A stretch of 64,000 bases of DNA from Hemerocallis citrina (GCA_017893485.1 CM030361.1:139332461-139396460); one strand, 5' to 3'. Positions 1 through 12,408 are shown, counted from the first letter of the stretch. The notes: a model not told the origin generated them from the sequence alone. Made by a program: numbers and translations.

Positions 1-758
1 GGCGGGATTTGACCGTTTCAGGGCAACCTCATCAGTCACGCTGTATCTTTAGAAACATGTTGAGTACAAGAGTAGAATTCATGGCGCGGGTTCAAATCCC
101 TATATATGAAGAAACGGCTTGTTATGGGCGTATGTGGTATGAGACACATACTGTTCCGGAGACTTGCTTGCATTAGAATAAGAGCATCATTGGATTAGTT
201 AATCGTGCATTAGAGTCTAAGTTATAGCATACACCGACACATCAGTTATATATACACGTTTCTCTTTTCATCAATCTATTTGTTTAAAGTTGAGAATCGC
301 TGCTAGTCATCAGTCTTAAAGTGTCAGTATATGTACTGACGTCCCCATTTCAATAGGTACTGGATTGTAAAAATACAGGTACTGGATTGCAGAGCTACAG
401 GTACAGGATTCAGGAGGACTCAAGGCAAAAGAAGCGAAGTGTTGATTTTATTTCAATTGTAAAATATGTTGTAATTTATTAACTGTTGAGAAGTATCCAA
501 GTGAAGTACCAAGTGTTATATATTATTCATTGTACTATGATGTAATATTTATTGAAAGTTTGTAACACTTGGGCTTGTATGGTGTTATTGTAACACTGCT
601 GTAATGTATTGCAGTTTCACAACATTCGGACTTGTAATACATTTGTGTTGAATAAAAAGTTTTAAATTTTACTGTTTTTCTGTGTATTTTGGCTAATTGA
701 AGGAAAAGATTCGGGCTTATGTCATGGTTTCCCAGTGTATGGAAATCGGAGCGTTACA
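1..758 (+). mobile_element. E1: 3' end of a long TG...CA LTR-like element
   Basis: Only the right end is in the window. It ends GGAGCGTTACA, the variant terminus shared with elements A, B, C, E2 and E3 here. A hairpin GTCAGT...ACTGAC at about 323-340 followed by a GTCCCCA stretch matches the conserved hairpin of the sister elements. An AATAAA at 651-656 lies about 100 bp before the end, as in E3, so this is probably the polyadenylation region of an LTR-like unit. No coding potential was seen. The left end and its target duplication are outside the window. Confidence 0.6.
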
Positions 759-1045
759 ACGAGTTTGAGGAGCAACTCTGGGGGAGAGTTGGGGCTCCGA
801 ACTCGTTGAGAAGAAGGTCTGCTCTAGAGGTGAGCGGAGCGAAGAGCTTCGACAGGCTCTAGTAGAGAGCCGTTCGGGAGACGAGTTTGAGGAGCAACTC
901 TAGGGGAGAGTTGAGCTCCGAACTTGTTGAGAAGAGGTTCGCTCTGGAGGCGAGCGGAGCGAAGAGCTTCACCAGGCTCTAGGAGAGAGCCGTTTGGGAG
1001 ACAAGTTTGAGGAGCAACTCTAGGGAGAGTTGAGCTCCGAACTTG
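759..1045. repeat. Tandem repeat, about 121-bp unit, 2.4 copies
   Basis: Units begin at 759, 881 and 1001 with ACGAGTTTGAGGAGCAACTC or a near match. Each contains a GAGTTG...CTCCGAACT segment and a GAGCGGAGCGAAGAGCTTC segment. Element E1 ends exactly at the first unit. Such arrays are common between the coding region and the 3' LTR of Tat-type Ty3/gypsy elements. Here they lie downstream of the minus-strand gag X. Confidence 0.8.
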
Positions 1046-1389
1046 TTATTTAAAAGAGTTTCAATAGTTGTGGGAGCAATTTCGAATGGTGAGCTACTTT
1101 TTAATCGCTCGTTTGCAAGTAGCTAAAGCGGCATCGAACCAAGCGTTGGACTCCGAACTTGTTGTTAAGAGAGTTAACAGTTGTAGGAGTAATTCTGAAA
1201 GGTGAGCTACCCCGCACTTACTTGTTTGCAAGCGGCTAAAGTAATGTCAAACCAAGTGTTGGACTCCGAACTTGTTGTTTGATGGGTTAACGAGTTGTAG
1301 GAGCAATTCCGAATGTTGAGCTACTCTGCACTTGCTCGTTTGCGAGTAGCTAAAGCGGCATCGAACCAAGTGTTGGACTCCCAACTCGT
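1045..1389. repeat. Tandem repeat, about 114-bp unit, 3 copies
   Basis: Units start at about 1045, 1159 and 1272. Each runs TTGTTNTT...GTAGGAGCAATTC...GTGAGCTAC...AAGCGGCATCGAACCAAG...GGACTCCGAAC. The array abuts and shares the CTCCGAACTTGTT segment with the preceding 121-bp array, suggesting that one grew out of the other. The following 1390-1615 holds no recognisable feature beyond the gag 3' flank. Confidence 0.8.
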
Positions 1390-1615
1390 TTTTTGAGCTT
1401 GGTAAGTTTTGGGAGCAGCCCTGTAGGACAAGCTCGACTCCGAACTTACCATTTAACAAGTCGTAAATAGAAATGAGGCAAATGCAATAATTTTCAATAT
1501 AAAAAAGCTAAGTTTTATTGAAACAAACTAAGTGGCCCCTTCAATAGGGAGAGCCATTATTACATGCTTTTGGCCGCATTACAAGCATCGGCCTTATTAA
1601 AAACTGAACCTACTT

Positions 1616-3440
1616 CTACGATAGGGTGAAGGCCTCTTGAGAGGAGTTTGGTTCTCCCCCCATTGGACCTCCATGGATAAGGTGGAGGACGGCCCCAGGT
1701 TCGGAATCTTTAATATCGTTGGGCCTCTTGGTTCGAGTGTTGGCTCCTCGGGGTGGAAGATCGGACCCGTCTTTTTGAACGAACTTGGCCAGGTGCCCCC
1801 GCTGTATGAGTTCTTCGATCTCCTCTTTGAGATCCCGATAATCATCGGTGTCATGGCCGTGGTCTCTGTGAAAGCGGCAGCACTTATCCCTATTTTTTTT
1901 CTTGCCACGGGTATTCATTCTAGGGGAGCGCGGAGTAGCCCTTCCTTATCCACCTCCATAAGAACTGCTGATATACTAGCATTGATGGGGGTGAACTTCT
2001 CAAAACGAGAAGCTGGGCGGTGTTGGCCATTGTCGTCCCTCTGAAATTTCTGGAACCCTTCTTCGCTCGTATTCTTTCGTTTGTTCTCGGAAGATGATTC
2101 CTCGGGAGTGGGGGGTTAAGAGCCTCTTCCACTCGGATGTACTTCTCACTCCTGAGCAGGAGTTCTGAGAAGTCCCGAGGAGGCTTCTTGAAAAGGGATG
2201 CCTTGAGGTCGGCGTTAGTGACGTTGTCCCCGAATGCCGCCGAGGCTACTGATTGGTGGAAGGAGGCAAGAGACCGGGCTTCGGTGGTGAATCGCCAAAC
2301 GTAATCTCTCAGGCGTTCACCTTTTCTTTGGCTGAGGGTCACCAAAGATGCACTTGTTTTCTCGGCGGCCACTCACGAAATGAGTAAGGAAGAGCCCTTC
2401 GAACTGATCGAAGGAGAAGATGGAGGCCGGGGCGAGTCGAGAGTATCATTCTCTCGCAGGCCCCTTTAGCGTGGCAGGGAAGGTTTTGCAAAGGAGCGCA
2501 TCCGAAGCCTGGTGGATCATCATGAGAGTTTTAAAACTCTTGATGTGGTCGGTGGGGTCCGACTCCCCGTTGTATGACTTAAGGTTAGGGGGCTTGAAGT
2601 TTTCCGGGATCGGGGCTTCCATGATGGCCCGGGAGAACAGAGGCCTGCTCGGGCAGAAATTCCTCGCCCGTTATTCCTCTTCTCTGTCAAGTCGGCCAAG
2701 GCGCCTCTCCAACTCGTGGAGACGGCAGTAGACCGTGTCTTCCCTTCGGTCATTTCTTGCCGAGCCCCGAGACTCTTTCTCATGCGAAAGGGGACTGGGA
2801 GTGCAGTGGTGATGGCTTGGGGCAGGTTGACGACTAGGTGCCCGTTGTTCCTGGTTGGGAGCGACGTTGATGGCCCGCAGAACGACTTCTTGAAAATCAT
2901 GGAATTCTGCCCTTGTGACTGGTGCCCCTCCAGCTTGGCGGTCCTCTGTGTGGCTCGGCTTACTGGAGTATGACTTCTCCGCCGATGACGTTGAGGGGAC
3001 TCTCTTCGCCTCCTCGCGGGAAGGGATCTTCTGGTCCTCAGTCTGTGGGAGTCCGGACTCTCGAGACCCCTAGGTGCTCAGGTTGATGGACTCCCTCAAG
3101 GGCTCGCCATCCATTTTAGCGGGTTCAGAGGTCGACCCCCTATTGGCGGTTAACAATCACTTGAAGGAGATCCTGCTCAGGAGGGCTTTGAAAAGCCATA
3201 GAGTCAACTGAAGGATTGAGGACCGCAACATGGTCATGAAGAGGATGTTGCTTTGGACGACTCCGACGAGAGCCCCCCTAGGCAGCCCCCCGAGACCCTG
3301 GAGGGGCCTGTCGAGGAGGAGGCTATTGAGGAAGAACATCTTGGACTGGAGGAGGAGGAGGAAGAGGAGTGGCTCTTCGGATGGAGGCCGCTGCCTTCCC
3401 CTTCTCTTTCGGATGCATGGCTTGAAACTACTCTCGTTGA
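1616..3440 (-). pseudogene. gag: Ty3/gypsy gag remnant (element X)
   Basis: Gag of an LTR retrotransposon (capsid/nucleocapsid), reading from about 3440 down to 1616. The upstream part is frameshifted. From about 2680 the reading resumes the plant gag core (EAIMEAPIPENFKPPNLKSY), shifts frame near 2372, then continues with GERLRDYVWRFTTEARSL and FSELLLRSEKYIRVEEAL. The C-terminal stretch CRFHRDHGHDTDDYRDLK followed by EIEELIQRGHLAKFV is the zinc-knuckle-like signature of Tat-type gags. It stops at 1616. No protease, reverse transcriptase or integrase follows; tandem repeats come next. X is therefore either a pol-deleted derivative or a gag-only element. Several frameshifts make it non-functional. 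Family assignment is confident, lineage less so. Confidence 0.8.
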
Positions 3441-3467
3441 TGAAGTTAGGTTGAATTGCTTTTTCAG

Positions 3468-3713
3468 TTCCCACAGATGGCGCCAATCTGTTGCTGCTGA
3501 TTTCCGGTGTAGGAGCAAACAAATGAATTTGTGGATTCGTTTTGGAAACAATAAAACAAACCTGTTGACCTTCACCAACGTTTGACTGGTTTCCCACAGA
3601 CGGCGCCAATCCGTAGCTGCTGATTTTTGGTGTGGGAGAAAACAGATGAATTTTTGGATTCTTTTTTGAAACAATAAAGCAAACCTGTTGACCTTCACCA
3701 ACGTTTGACTGGT
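3468..3713 (-). repeat. Tandem duplication (123 bp x2) carrying a primer-binding site
   Basis: Two consecutive units (3468-3590 and 3591-3713) each begin, on the plus strand, with the reverse complement of a primer-binding site. The better copy reads TTGGCGCCGTCTGTGGGAA on the minus strand (3609-3591), a sequence commonly seen just inside the 5' LTR of plant Ty3/gypsy elements; the other (3486-3468) has one change. Both units carry the leader sequence around GTTGACCTTCACCAACGTTTGACTGG. The orientation places the 5' LTR of X at higher coordinates and gag at lower ones. Duplication of the site together with leader is unusual. Confidence 0.7.
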
Positions 3714-4540
3714 TTCTTGCCGCTGCCGTTGACCTGCAAAAAAATTTGATACACCGGGATGGATCCTGGCGACGAACCCTCCGACGCTCTTGCCTGTAAT
3801 AAGAACGATTAAGAAAGAGATTTTGGTAGAAAAATATTGATTACCTTGTTACGGTGGGGGGAGAAGGGTATTTATAGTCGCCTTAGGCACCCGTTTCGAG
3901 ATAAGGATAAATCTCTACTTCCCGGTGATTTTGGATAAGATGTAGATTTTAAATCGTTTCATAGAGATAACCATGAATTTGAATTACTTTTTATCCATCT
4001 GGGCTAGTTTGTAATGGGTTGCTACCCATACCCAGTAGGACAGATCCGTTTATGGGTTATTGGGCTTTAAAGAAAGACCCAGTTCCCATTCCAGACCCGT
4101 TTGTAGGTGAAATTACCGTTTTACCCCTGAGAGCTTTAAGATTCGCGCTCGATTTGAACTGTCCCGATTTAATCCTATTTTTAGCCATATCATTATCCAC
4201 CGTTTGATCAAATCAGATGGTCAAGATTGGTTATGGGAGTTGATGCATCCCTGAGTCGTTTATATGTACTCCTCCCCCCTTCTTATTCTCCTTTTTAATT
4301 TCTCTCACTTGCTCCAGAGCTTCTCACTCTAGTTTCTGTTCAGGCACCGGTGACAAGCTTTTCGACATCCTTTTCGGCAACCAGGTTAGTATTTTATTTT
4401 ATGGTGAGGGTTCCGCCTCTACGTCTGGACATGGTGACATCGGTTCTTCTTATGAGTCTACATATTGGGAAGAACTCCAGAAGGTCCACAAGGTCCAGCC
4501 TATTTGAAGCCGAAGACCCTTTGTAGTTAAGTTAAGTGAT
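3714..4540. promoter_or_regulatory. LTR/promoter region between X and the antisense ORF of Y
   Basis: This non-coding stretch lies between X's primer-binding site (minus) and the antisense ORF of Y (plus). On the minus strand CTATAAATACCC (about 3867-3878) is a good TATA box about 260 bp upstream of the PBS. On the plus strand TTTATATGTACTCC (about 4258) followed by a pyrimidine-rich leader could drive the antisense ORF. I could not fix LTR boundaries because no second copy is in the window. One LTR may serve as both the 5' LTR of X and the 3' LTR of Y. Confidence 0.45.
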
Positions 4541-4561
4541 TCATAGGAAGAGGTCAAAGGG

Positions 4562-5516
4562 ATGGACGTGTTCGGCGAAGATGAACCAGTGGATTCAGAC
4601 GGAGACGAGGAAAAGGAGAAGGTGAAAGTTGAGCTAAATTTGGCGATGGGGGAAGAGGAAGAGGGCGGAGCCAGCGAGGTCGGCTTGATGGAGGGGACCG
4701 TGGGTTTAGAACAACTGGCGATGGCCTTTCCCCCAAGGGTACCTCGTATTCGAGGGAGGAGGCTGAAGTGGACTCTTCCTTGCAGCCCTGGATTGCCCAT
4801 TGAGTTCCAACCGAAGGGCGGGCTTCACATCCCCTATCTTCAGCAACCGAGCTCGATCAGAATGTACCCGGACGACCTTGAGGATTTGGTTTGGTTCAGT
4901 ACGAGGTGTAACCTTCCTTGCCGAGCCGTCAGAGGATCAAGGTAGACGACATCCAGAGCATGCTGACAAGCACTGACCTTCCTTCGATATGGATGAGCTA
5001 CTTCATTCCCTTGGAATATGAGTTGATGGTGCCGAACCCGGGGTTACGACCAACGGACAACCTGGCCCCTTGGTTCTGTATGTTTCAGCTCGATGCCTCC
5101 ATATCGGGGTTGAGGTTTCCCATGCACCCGTTCATGAAGGAGGATTGAACTGGGCAGAGCTGAGTCCAATGCAGTACGACCCCAACTCGTGGAAGAAGAT
5201 CGTCTGCTTCATGCTGCTTTGCGAAAAGAGGGATGTTCCCTTAAAGTTTAAGTATTTCCAAGCCTGCGTGGGGATCCAGTCAGCAGGGACATATGAGGGG
5301 GTCTATTCTCTCCTCGTCTAAATAGAAAAGTAGTCCACAGTCACCCGGACTCCTTCAGGGAATGGAAAGAGAAGTATCTCATCATTTGGAACTAGGTAAC
5401 CTGGGAGATCCCGACGAACTGGTCCTTTTACAAACCCAACCACAAAGCCCTGAAGGAGAAAGAATTTACGAAGGTGGAGAAGGAGGGTGTGGAACAGATC
5501 GTCGCCAAAGGGAGCA
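4562..5516 (+). pseudogene. Antisense ORF of Tat-like element Y, part 1 ('putative gypsy-type transposon' family)
   Basis: The acidic N-terminus (DSDGDEEKEKVKVELN) is followed, across one frameshift near 4935 and stops at 5146 and about 5321, by a region resembling the plant 'putative gypsy type transposon' domain: GLRFPMHPFMKEDLNWAEL, then SPMQYDPNSWKKIVCFMLL and CEKRDVPLKFKYFQACVGI. In the family this is the FPLHPFF...QLSPNSWR...FLxLCE block. It lies antisense to, and downstream of, the pol genes of Y, as described for several Tat-lineage retrotransposons. Its function is unknown. The reading is cut at 5516 by E2 and continues at 12409. Confidence 0.7.
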
Positions 5517-5592
5517 TGTAACACCCCGAATTCCAAACACATGTAATTCATAGCACGACAAGATATTTTACTTCAAATTCGTAAAAATTTAC

Positions 5593-6223
5593 AAGGAATT
5601 TAAAACTTTTATTTACAATATGTTCTTTACAACAGTACAACGGAATTAAATGAATACAATATAATCTACAATAATGAAAATCCTTCAATCTTGTAGCAAC
5701 TCATCATAGTAACTTCAAGTTCATGCCAAGTTCAATCCTGCATCTGAGAAACTGTGGGTAGGTCAGTTGCATACAACTAACTCAATGCTATAATACAACA
5801 ATTCTTCTACTTTAACAATCACAAACTTGAATGCAAACAGAAAAAGTGACTACCCTAGTAGTGTCGGTGTGTGGTATGACTTAATGCCAAATGCAGATAT
5901 TTACACCACGATGACACTAATGAATACTTGTTCGGATTCTATGCATCCCATACTACATAGGCCTGAGGGAAAGCCCTTATCATACTTCTCATTATACGGT
6001 TTACATCTCACGCCATGCAACCTAACCTAATGAATATACTCCAAAGCTTAGTCACTGTGGAGTCGCACCCCCATGAGATTGGACCTTACCGGCCTACCTC
6101 TAGCCCACATATAGTGAATTTACCAGGCGTATCCTCAGCCACAAACCCTAGCAAGTCGATCTCCTGCAACTACGGACCTTACTGGCATACACCCCTAGCC
6201 CACACACCGTGGATTTACCAGGC
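5593..6223. repeat. 631-bp direct repeat in E2, copy 1
   Basis: Begins AAGGAATTTAAAACTT and ends GGATTTACCAGGC. It matches copy 2 at 8789-9419 along its whole length with no net indel. It holds the conserved hairpin (about 5749-5785) and the GGATTCTATGCATCCCATAC box (5934 onward) of the element family, and the start of a degenerate repeat around CCTAGCCCACACA. Confidence 0.8.
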
Positions 6224-8788
6224 ACAAAGTTTAAGTACTAGATAAAAAGGAAAATATAAATTAAGTCATTAATCGGGAAAGAATTTGGAAAACAAAACAA
6301 TTAGAAAGAAATAAGGAAATCATAGAGAGAAAAAAATGCTTTAAAAATAAGTACAGTAAACAAAAGTAAGTAGTAAGAAGTAGTACGAAAATAGTAAAAC
6401 AAAATTAGAAGTATAAAAATAAGTAAGAAAGAAGAGAAATGTAAGTGCACAGAATAAAAGCGTTGAAATAGTATAGACAAATTATAATTCAGTATATATT
6501 TTTTTAAAATAGACTAAGAATGTAAAAAATCATTAAGTAGCTCAAAAATTTGCTGAGATAAAAAGGATATATATTTATTTTTTGATAAGGAAATAAATAG
6601 TAAAAACGAAATAAGGGAAAGTATAAAAATATAAAGCAAACTGATAAATAATTGGAAGAGCATAATAATTAAAAAATATTTAGCACTGGCAAATAAAATT
6701 TTGAAAATTTTAAGGAAAGAAAATTTAACTAAAAGGAAATGAAAAAAAACGAATGATTAGAATCGTAAACTAAGAATATATGTTAATAGGTAAAAGAAGG
6801 TAGCAATTTAATATGATACTGTCTTATGAAAAGTCCGAAAATATATGAGTGTTAGATTTTAGCTAAATGTACAAACAATATAAGATATATATAATTATGC
6901 ATATCAAATTAATATCACGAAAAAAATAATTTGTAAGGGAAATATAATAACTATATATACGATTCAAAATTAAATACCTAAAATAGTGATTAAAATATCT
7001 ATAAGTTGTCAAGTATAGCAAGAAAGCCAACATACAAAATTATACACGTACATAGGCGTAAAAATATATGATGAAACAAACAATACTATAATACGAATGT
7101 TATGAGCAATTGGAGAAACAAAATAAAATAATAGTAAAAGTAGAAATATAAAATTGAAATAATATATAATATTAATTGGGATAGAAATAAAATGTAGATA
7201 GTAAACAAAAGTATAAATAGTAAAAATCATATTATATGAGTAGCAAACATATCGAAGATAGGTTAGCAATAAAATATAAAAATGGAATTCTATAAAAATA
7301 CAAAGTAATAAAATAATTAACAGTAACCAGTAATATAGATTAAAAATAAATAGAATAATAATAACACATGATAGATATATAAGCAAATATAAATAATAAG
7401 GTAATTAATTAAATGTGTATATAAGTATATCTGTATTATAAATAATAAAATTGAAGTAGTATAGGCTAAGTTGTAAAACATTATAAAATGGTATAAACAA
7501 GTAAAAAAATAGAACAATGGAAGGTAATATATAAAAAGAAATAAAATTGGGTTTATTAAAGTAGAAAAATCTCTTTTGTTGTGGGTTCGCCTCGTTGGTG
7601 TCCAACTACAGGCTTGCCTCCTTGACATCAAGTTACAGTTTTGCTTCCACAACATCCGGTTGCAGTTTGCCTTCTAGAAATTCGGTTGCAGATGTTTCCT
7701 TCCCGACGTCCAGTTGCAGTTTGCCTCCATTGATTTCTAGTTGCAGATTTGCCCTCTCGACATCAGGTTGCATTAAAACGGTGAATGAAATGATGTAATC
7801 TTCCATATGTAGTTGGGTATAGAATGCTTATTTAAGTATGATGTCACATTTTCTTTTGAAATTTGTGATATAAAAATAGGTGTAAAAGTTGGGATAGTAC
7901 GAGGCGTAAATGAAAAAGTAGAAAATTACAACGATAAAATATTAAAATAGAAGTATAGATTTTAAATATCGAATATATAAAATTAGTAGTAATGAAAAGG
8001 ATTTATAACGTTAAGAAAAAAATAGTATAAAGTATATGCATGATCTGAAAATACAAATGAGAACAATAATTATGTAGTGTAATAAATTAGAATAATAAAC
8101 ACACAAAAAAAAAAATAGTAATGTGGTTATTGGATAAGTGTAAAATGATATGTATAGTAAGTATGTTGAAATATATGATATGTATATGGAATTCAGTGAA
8201 AAGTATATGCAGTAACCAAGAATGTAAAGATAATACAAATTGAAATAAAGATAAAATATAAATAGTCAGTGTATGTATTATATTAGAGAAGTATAAAGAT
8301 ACAAAATTAATAAGTAGCTATTAATAGTGAAAAGTAAATATAACAAAAGATAGAAAATAATAAGTAATAACAAAATAGTAATAAAATGGAATCTTATTGT
8401 GTAGAAGTATATTGCATTTATATAAGTAAAAATATTACATCATGTTAAAATATACTGAAATAAACAATACAATATAAAAAATTGAAAAAAAATATAGTAA
8501 AGCGAAATCAAAATATTTGTAAAGTGAATGTAAACATACAAAAATCAAAATTCAAAATCTAATAGAAATAATAACAAGGAAGATGATAGTCTTAATAATA
8601 ATTTAAGAAGTAGTAATTCAAAACTTAATAGAATACGTAAAAATAATACCAAAATAAATAAGTAATGTAAAAGTGCATAAAAGTAAGAAGGATAAAACTT
8701 CAAGAAAGAAAATGAGTAAGTCAAACTTAAAAGATTAACACTAAGGGTTGTAAATAAAATAATAAATATCAAAGTAAATTAATAGTAT
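6224..8788. other. Very AT-rich spacer within E2
   Basis: Lies between the two 631-bp direct repeats and is extremely A/T-rich, with purines predominating on the plus strand. Apart from the short normal-GC repeat at 7603-7780 I see no gene, RNA or transposon signature. The long ORFs here are low-complexity artefacts of T-rich minus-strand sequence. Confidence 0.6.
7603..7780. repeat. Short tandem repeat, 26-31 bp unit, about 6.5 copies
   Basis: Consecutive units share the core GGTTGCAGTTTGCCT followed by a pyrimidine-rich tail and ACATCC or ACATCA. This is an island of balanced composition inside the AT-rich spacer. A translation gives a Ser/Thr/Cys-rich periodic peptide, but with no coding evidence beyond the periodicity I treat it as a minisatellite. 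Confidence 0.7.
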
Positions 8789-9419
8789 AAGGAATTTAAA
8801 ACTTGATTTTACAATATGTTCTTTACAACAGTACAGCGGAATTAGATGAATACAATATAATCTACAATAATGAAATTCCTTCAATCTTGTAGCAACTTAT
8901 CATAGTGACTTCAAGTTCATGCCAAGTCCAATCCTGCATCTGAGAAACTGTGGGCACGTCAGTTACATACAACTGACGCAATGCTATAATATGACGATAC
9001 TTCTACTTTAACAATCACAAACTTGAATGCAAACAGGAAAAGTGACTACCCTGGTAGTGCCAGTGTATGATATGACTTAATGCCTATTGCAGATATTTAC
9101 ACTACGATGATACTAATGTATACTTGTTCGAATTCTATGCATCCCATACTATATAGGTTCGAGAGAAAACCTTTATCGTACTTCTCATTATAGGGTTTAC
9201 ATACCACTCCATGCAACCTAACCCAATGAATATACTCCAAAGCTTAGTCACCGAGGAGTCGCACCCCCAGGATATTGGACCTTACCAGCCTACCCCTAAC
9301 CCACATATAGTGGATTTATCGGGCGTATCCTCAGCCACGAACCCTAGCAAGTTGATCTCCCGCAACTACGGACCTTACCGGCATACACCCCTAGCCCACA
9401 CACCCTGGATTTACCGGGC
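8789..9419. repeat. 631-bp direct repeat in E2, copy 2
   Basis: Counterpart of 5593-6223. It includes a perfect hairpin CGTCAGTT...AACTGACG (about 8957-8978) after ACTGTGGGCA, and the box TTCTATGCATCCCATACTA (9133 onward). It differs from copy 1 by scattered substitutions only, so the duplication is moderately old. Confidence 0.8.
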
Positions 9420-9650
9420 GTATCTTAATTCTCGACCATTCCTAGGAACTGCAGACTTTTTACTGGCCTTTTCGATGATAGAAAGACATACCCCTAGCCC
9501 ACACATGTAGATTTACCAGACGTACCCTCGGTCGTGAACATTCCTAGGGACCGCAGTCCTTTACCGGCCATTTCATCGACCTCACCGGCCTGCCCCTAGC
9601 CCACACATGTAGATTTACTAGGCGTACTCCTGGATCTCGAACCCCTAGGA
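9283..9650. repeat. Degenerate tandem repeat, about 90-110 bp unit, 4 copies
   Basis: Units share CCTTACCGGC...ACCCCTAGCCCACACA...GATTTACCGGGCGTA...CCTAG. The same motif starts in the 631-bp copy at 6086-6223. Comparable but different arrays occupy the equivalent position in C (58685-59090). The remaining 9651-11240 of E2 is non-coding with no recognised feature. Confidence 0.6.
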
Positions 9651-11244
9651 GGAGCACATTCTTTACCGAACATGTTCGCCGTTGTTTGGATCATATCTTC
9701 TTTTAGTGCATATCCTTAAGTTTTAAAACATGAATAATATTAGCATCTAGAGCTAGTTTACCCTCCTACTAGTCTTAAACAATATACCGAGAATGATAGC
9801 CCATTTGGCCACTTCTCAAATTTCAATAATCTCTTTCATCACTTGTCGGTACTTTGGGTCTCACTTAGCCTCTAAAATCAACACATCTCATGTTCAACAT
9901 TCACATGTTCAAATTTCATTCATTCTCATCTTTTAATTTCTTTTACCCATTCTCTTATTTATCAATCATGAAGTAACCAACTTCTCATAGCAACATTCAA
10001 TAACACTTGATGAGTTAAAACCCTTATAAACATCACATATTTAACATTCCAACTTCATCATTTAATTATCTTTTAATTTCTCATAAGGTACATCTTACTA
10101 ATATTCCAATTTTAAATCCAATCTTACACATTGTAAAAGTTTTAGGACAACTAGATAAAAGACATCAACCCGATGGTATTGTAAAATTCTTATAAATTTC
10201 AATACTACTCCAAAAATAGATTTATTAGTTTCATACGAATCATAAATGAGTCTACTACAACTTTTTAGTTAAGATCATCTAAAATCATCCTCAATTATTT
10301 CGTCTAAATTCATTTGCAAAACAGTAGGTTTAAAATCCAAAAAAACTGCAGCTCATGCTACCTGTAAAATCATAGAAATTATATACTTCCTGAAACTTTG
10401 TGCTCTTTAGATCAAATTAAAGGTATAAAAGTCCACTATAACTTTTTAGTTATAAGTTTCCCCAAATTATTATATCTATAACCCTGAATTCTTCGAAATC
10501 TACAGTAGGGTCGAAATGTTATACTGCAATTAAAATACTGCCACTTATTCAATCCTATAAAATTCATTATAAATTCAATTCTTCATAGAAAGTTGATTTC
10601 ATAGACTCTAAAGAAAGTTAACGATTCTACTTCAAGTTCTTAGTTTTGACTTTTCTCAAAATACTTCATCTAGAATGCTGAAATGATCAAAATCCGAAAT
10701 GTGTACAAATTTCCAGCAACTTGCCAACTGCCAACCAGTCCTAAATTTGGATTTTATTAAAATAGTAAACGACATCCAAACATTATAAAATTTTAAAGAG
10801 ATGTTCTTAACATATACGAGATACTCCTATAAAAGTTTTAGCTCCAGATTCCATCTAGTTTAATAGTTATGATTTTTTGAAGTGCAACTAAAACTCAAAA
10901 TAGAACCTTATAAAAGTGCCCCCAAATCAAGCATATCATACTTTCAAACATTTAATCAACAACAAATAATTTAAACATGAATGTTCAATCTTTATAAGTT
11001 ATCATGCATCTAACAATTCATACATGTCAAGCATTCTACTAATAAAACTATATTAGAAAGTAGAAAAAACACCGACCTCAAATGTAGAATTCCTAGTAGT
11101 ATAACTCTTAGAAAATAATGCTCCAAAACTCCAAGCTCCCTAAAAAATGGCCGGCCTCTTTCTAGCACAACCTACAAGCTCTTCTCCCTTTTTCTCTCTT
11201 TTGTTTTTGTTTTGAGTTGTGTTGTTCATGACAAAAGTAGGAAC

Positions 11245-11254
11245 TATTTATAGA
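11245..11254 (-). promoter_or_regulatory. TATA box of E2
   Basis: CTATAAATAG on the minus strand, about 1.15 kb from the 12408 terminus and followed by a leader. Comparable TATA boxes occur in A (27277) and B (55341). This supports an LTR-like internal promoter directing transcription towards 5517. Confidence 0.5.
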
Positions 11255-12408
11255 AAAATTGTGTGGTCAAAATAGCTCCCCACTTCCGAAGATAGGACTC
11301 CACTTCCCACTAACTCACACCACTCTCCCTAATTCTCAACCATGGTAAGAAACACGTGCACGTGTAGTCAGTATGTGTGCACACTCTTCGTACAAATTTT
11401 ATTATTAATTTTTATTAGGTTAGATGTGTGTGTTATACATGGCAGGTGTACCAAACTAACTATATTTTAAATGCACACTTTAGTGCACACAAAATCAACC
11501 ATGGGCTTTAAATTAACTAGTATTTTTCACGTGCGATGCACATTTTGATAAGAGTTGGAGGATTTTCACGTGCAATATATGTGTTAAAAAATAGTCTTGG
11601 AGTTGGACATGTGTTGCACGTAATTGGAAAAAATATTTTGAAGAAAAAGCTATGATTTTTACGTGCAATGCACTTGTTCATAAGTAGAATTTCAGTTAGT
11701 ACGTGTAATATAAGTCTATGTTTGGTGTTAAAAAATATTGAAAAAATATTTTGCACGTGTATTGAACGTTTTAAATAGGTGAAATTTTGTTTTTTTATTT
11801 GTTTTTGTTGTAATTAATTGGAGAGTTGGAGTTGCACGTGCAACACACGAGTTTGTATGTTGACAAATTACAACTCCAACTCTCCCATTATATATAGAGA
11901 GATTTTAGTGGGCTACAAAATGGATTTAGGCCTAATGGATTTTAATTAAAAATAAATCACACAATTGTGACTAGAAAAATGAGAAGAAAAATATTCATGA
12001 CTCAAGAAAATTTAGGAACCAACATGTGCACTGCAAACACGTGCGTTGGACGTATTAATAAAAAATAAATTTGAGAGAACAAAAAATAGTGAAAATATAA
12101 AATACGTAGAACATGTTTGTTAATAATGTTACGAATATTCCACGTAATGGTAAAACATACGTAATCGACACGTGTATTGAAAATACGTGCAATACATGTT
12201 CACAAGGATTAAAATTAATATTTGAGTTGGCTCAAAATAGGATAAAAATAAATTTTGAAAGAACGGAAAACATATAAATAATCGGAATATAAAATACATA
12301 GGATATTCATACTAAAATACGCTACGTATATTACCCGTAGCAGTTCAAATACATGTGCGTAACACCCAAGGAAAAAATTATCATAACATAATTTTGCGGG
12401 GTGTTACA

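Larger units (their letters stand above)
5517..12408 (-). mobile_element. E2: 6.9-kb TG...CA non-coding element in the antisense ORF of Y
   Basis: The element starts TGTAACACCCCGAATTCC and ends CGGGGTGTTACA, giving a perfect 12-bp terminal inverted repeat. The flanks are GAGCA (5512-5516) and GTGCA (12409-12413), a 4/5 target duplication. Sequence homologous to the Y antisense ORF lies on both sides. Orientation is inferred from a minus-strand TATA box at 11245-11254 and from the conserved hairpin and box near the 5517 end. It is longer than its 3.3-kb sisters because of a 631-bp direct repeat enclosing 2.6 kb of AT-rich DNA. No gag, pol, PBS or transposase was found. It is best read as a solo LTR of a very long-LTR family or as a non-coding element using an LTR-type integrase. 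Confidence 0.75.

Noticed and set aside
7009..8772. Several minus-strand ORFs of 66-125 residues rich in Leu/Ile/Phe/Tyr
   Set aside because: They arise from T-rich low-complexity sequence in the AT-rich core of E2; no domain, no conservation in sister elements, and Ile/Tyr/Phe bias follows base composition.
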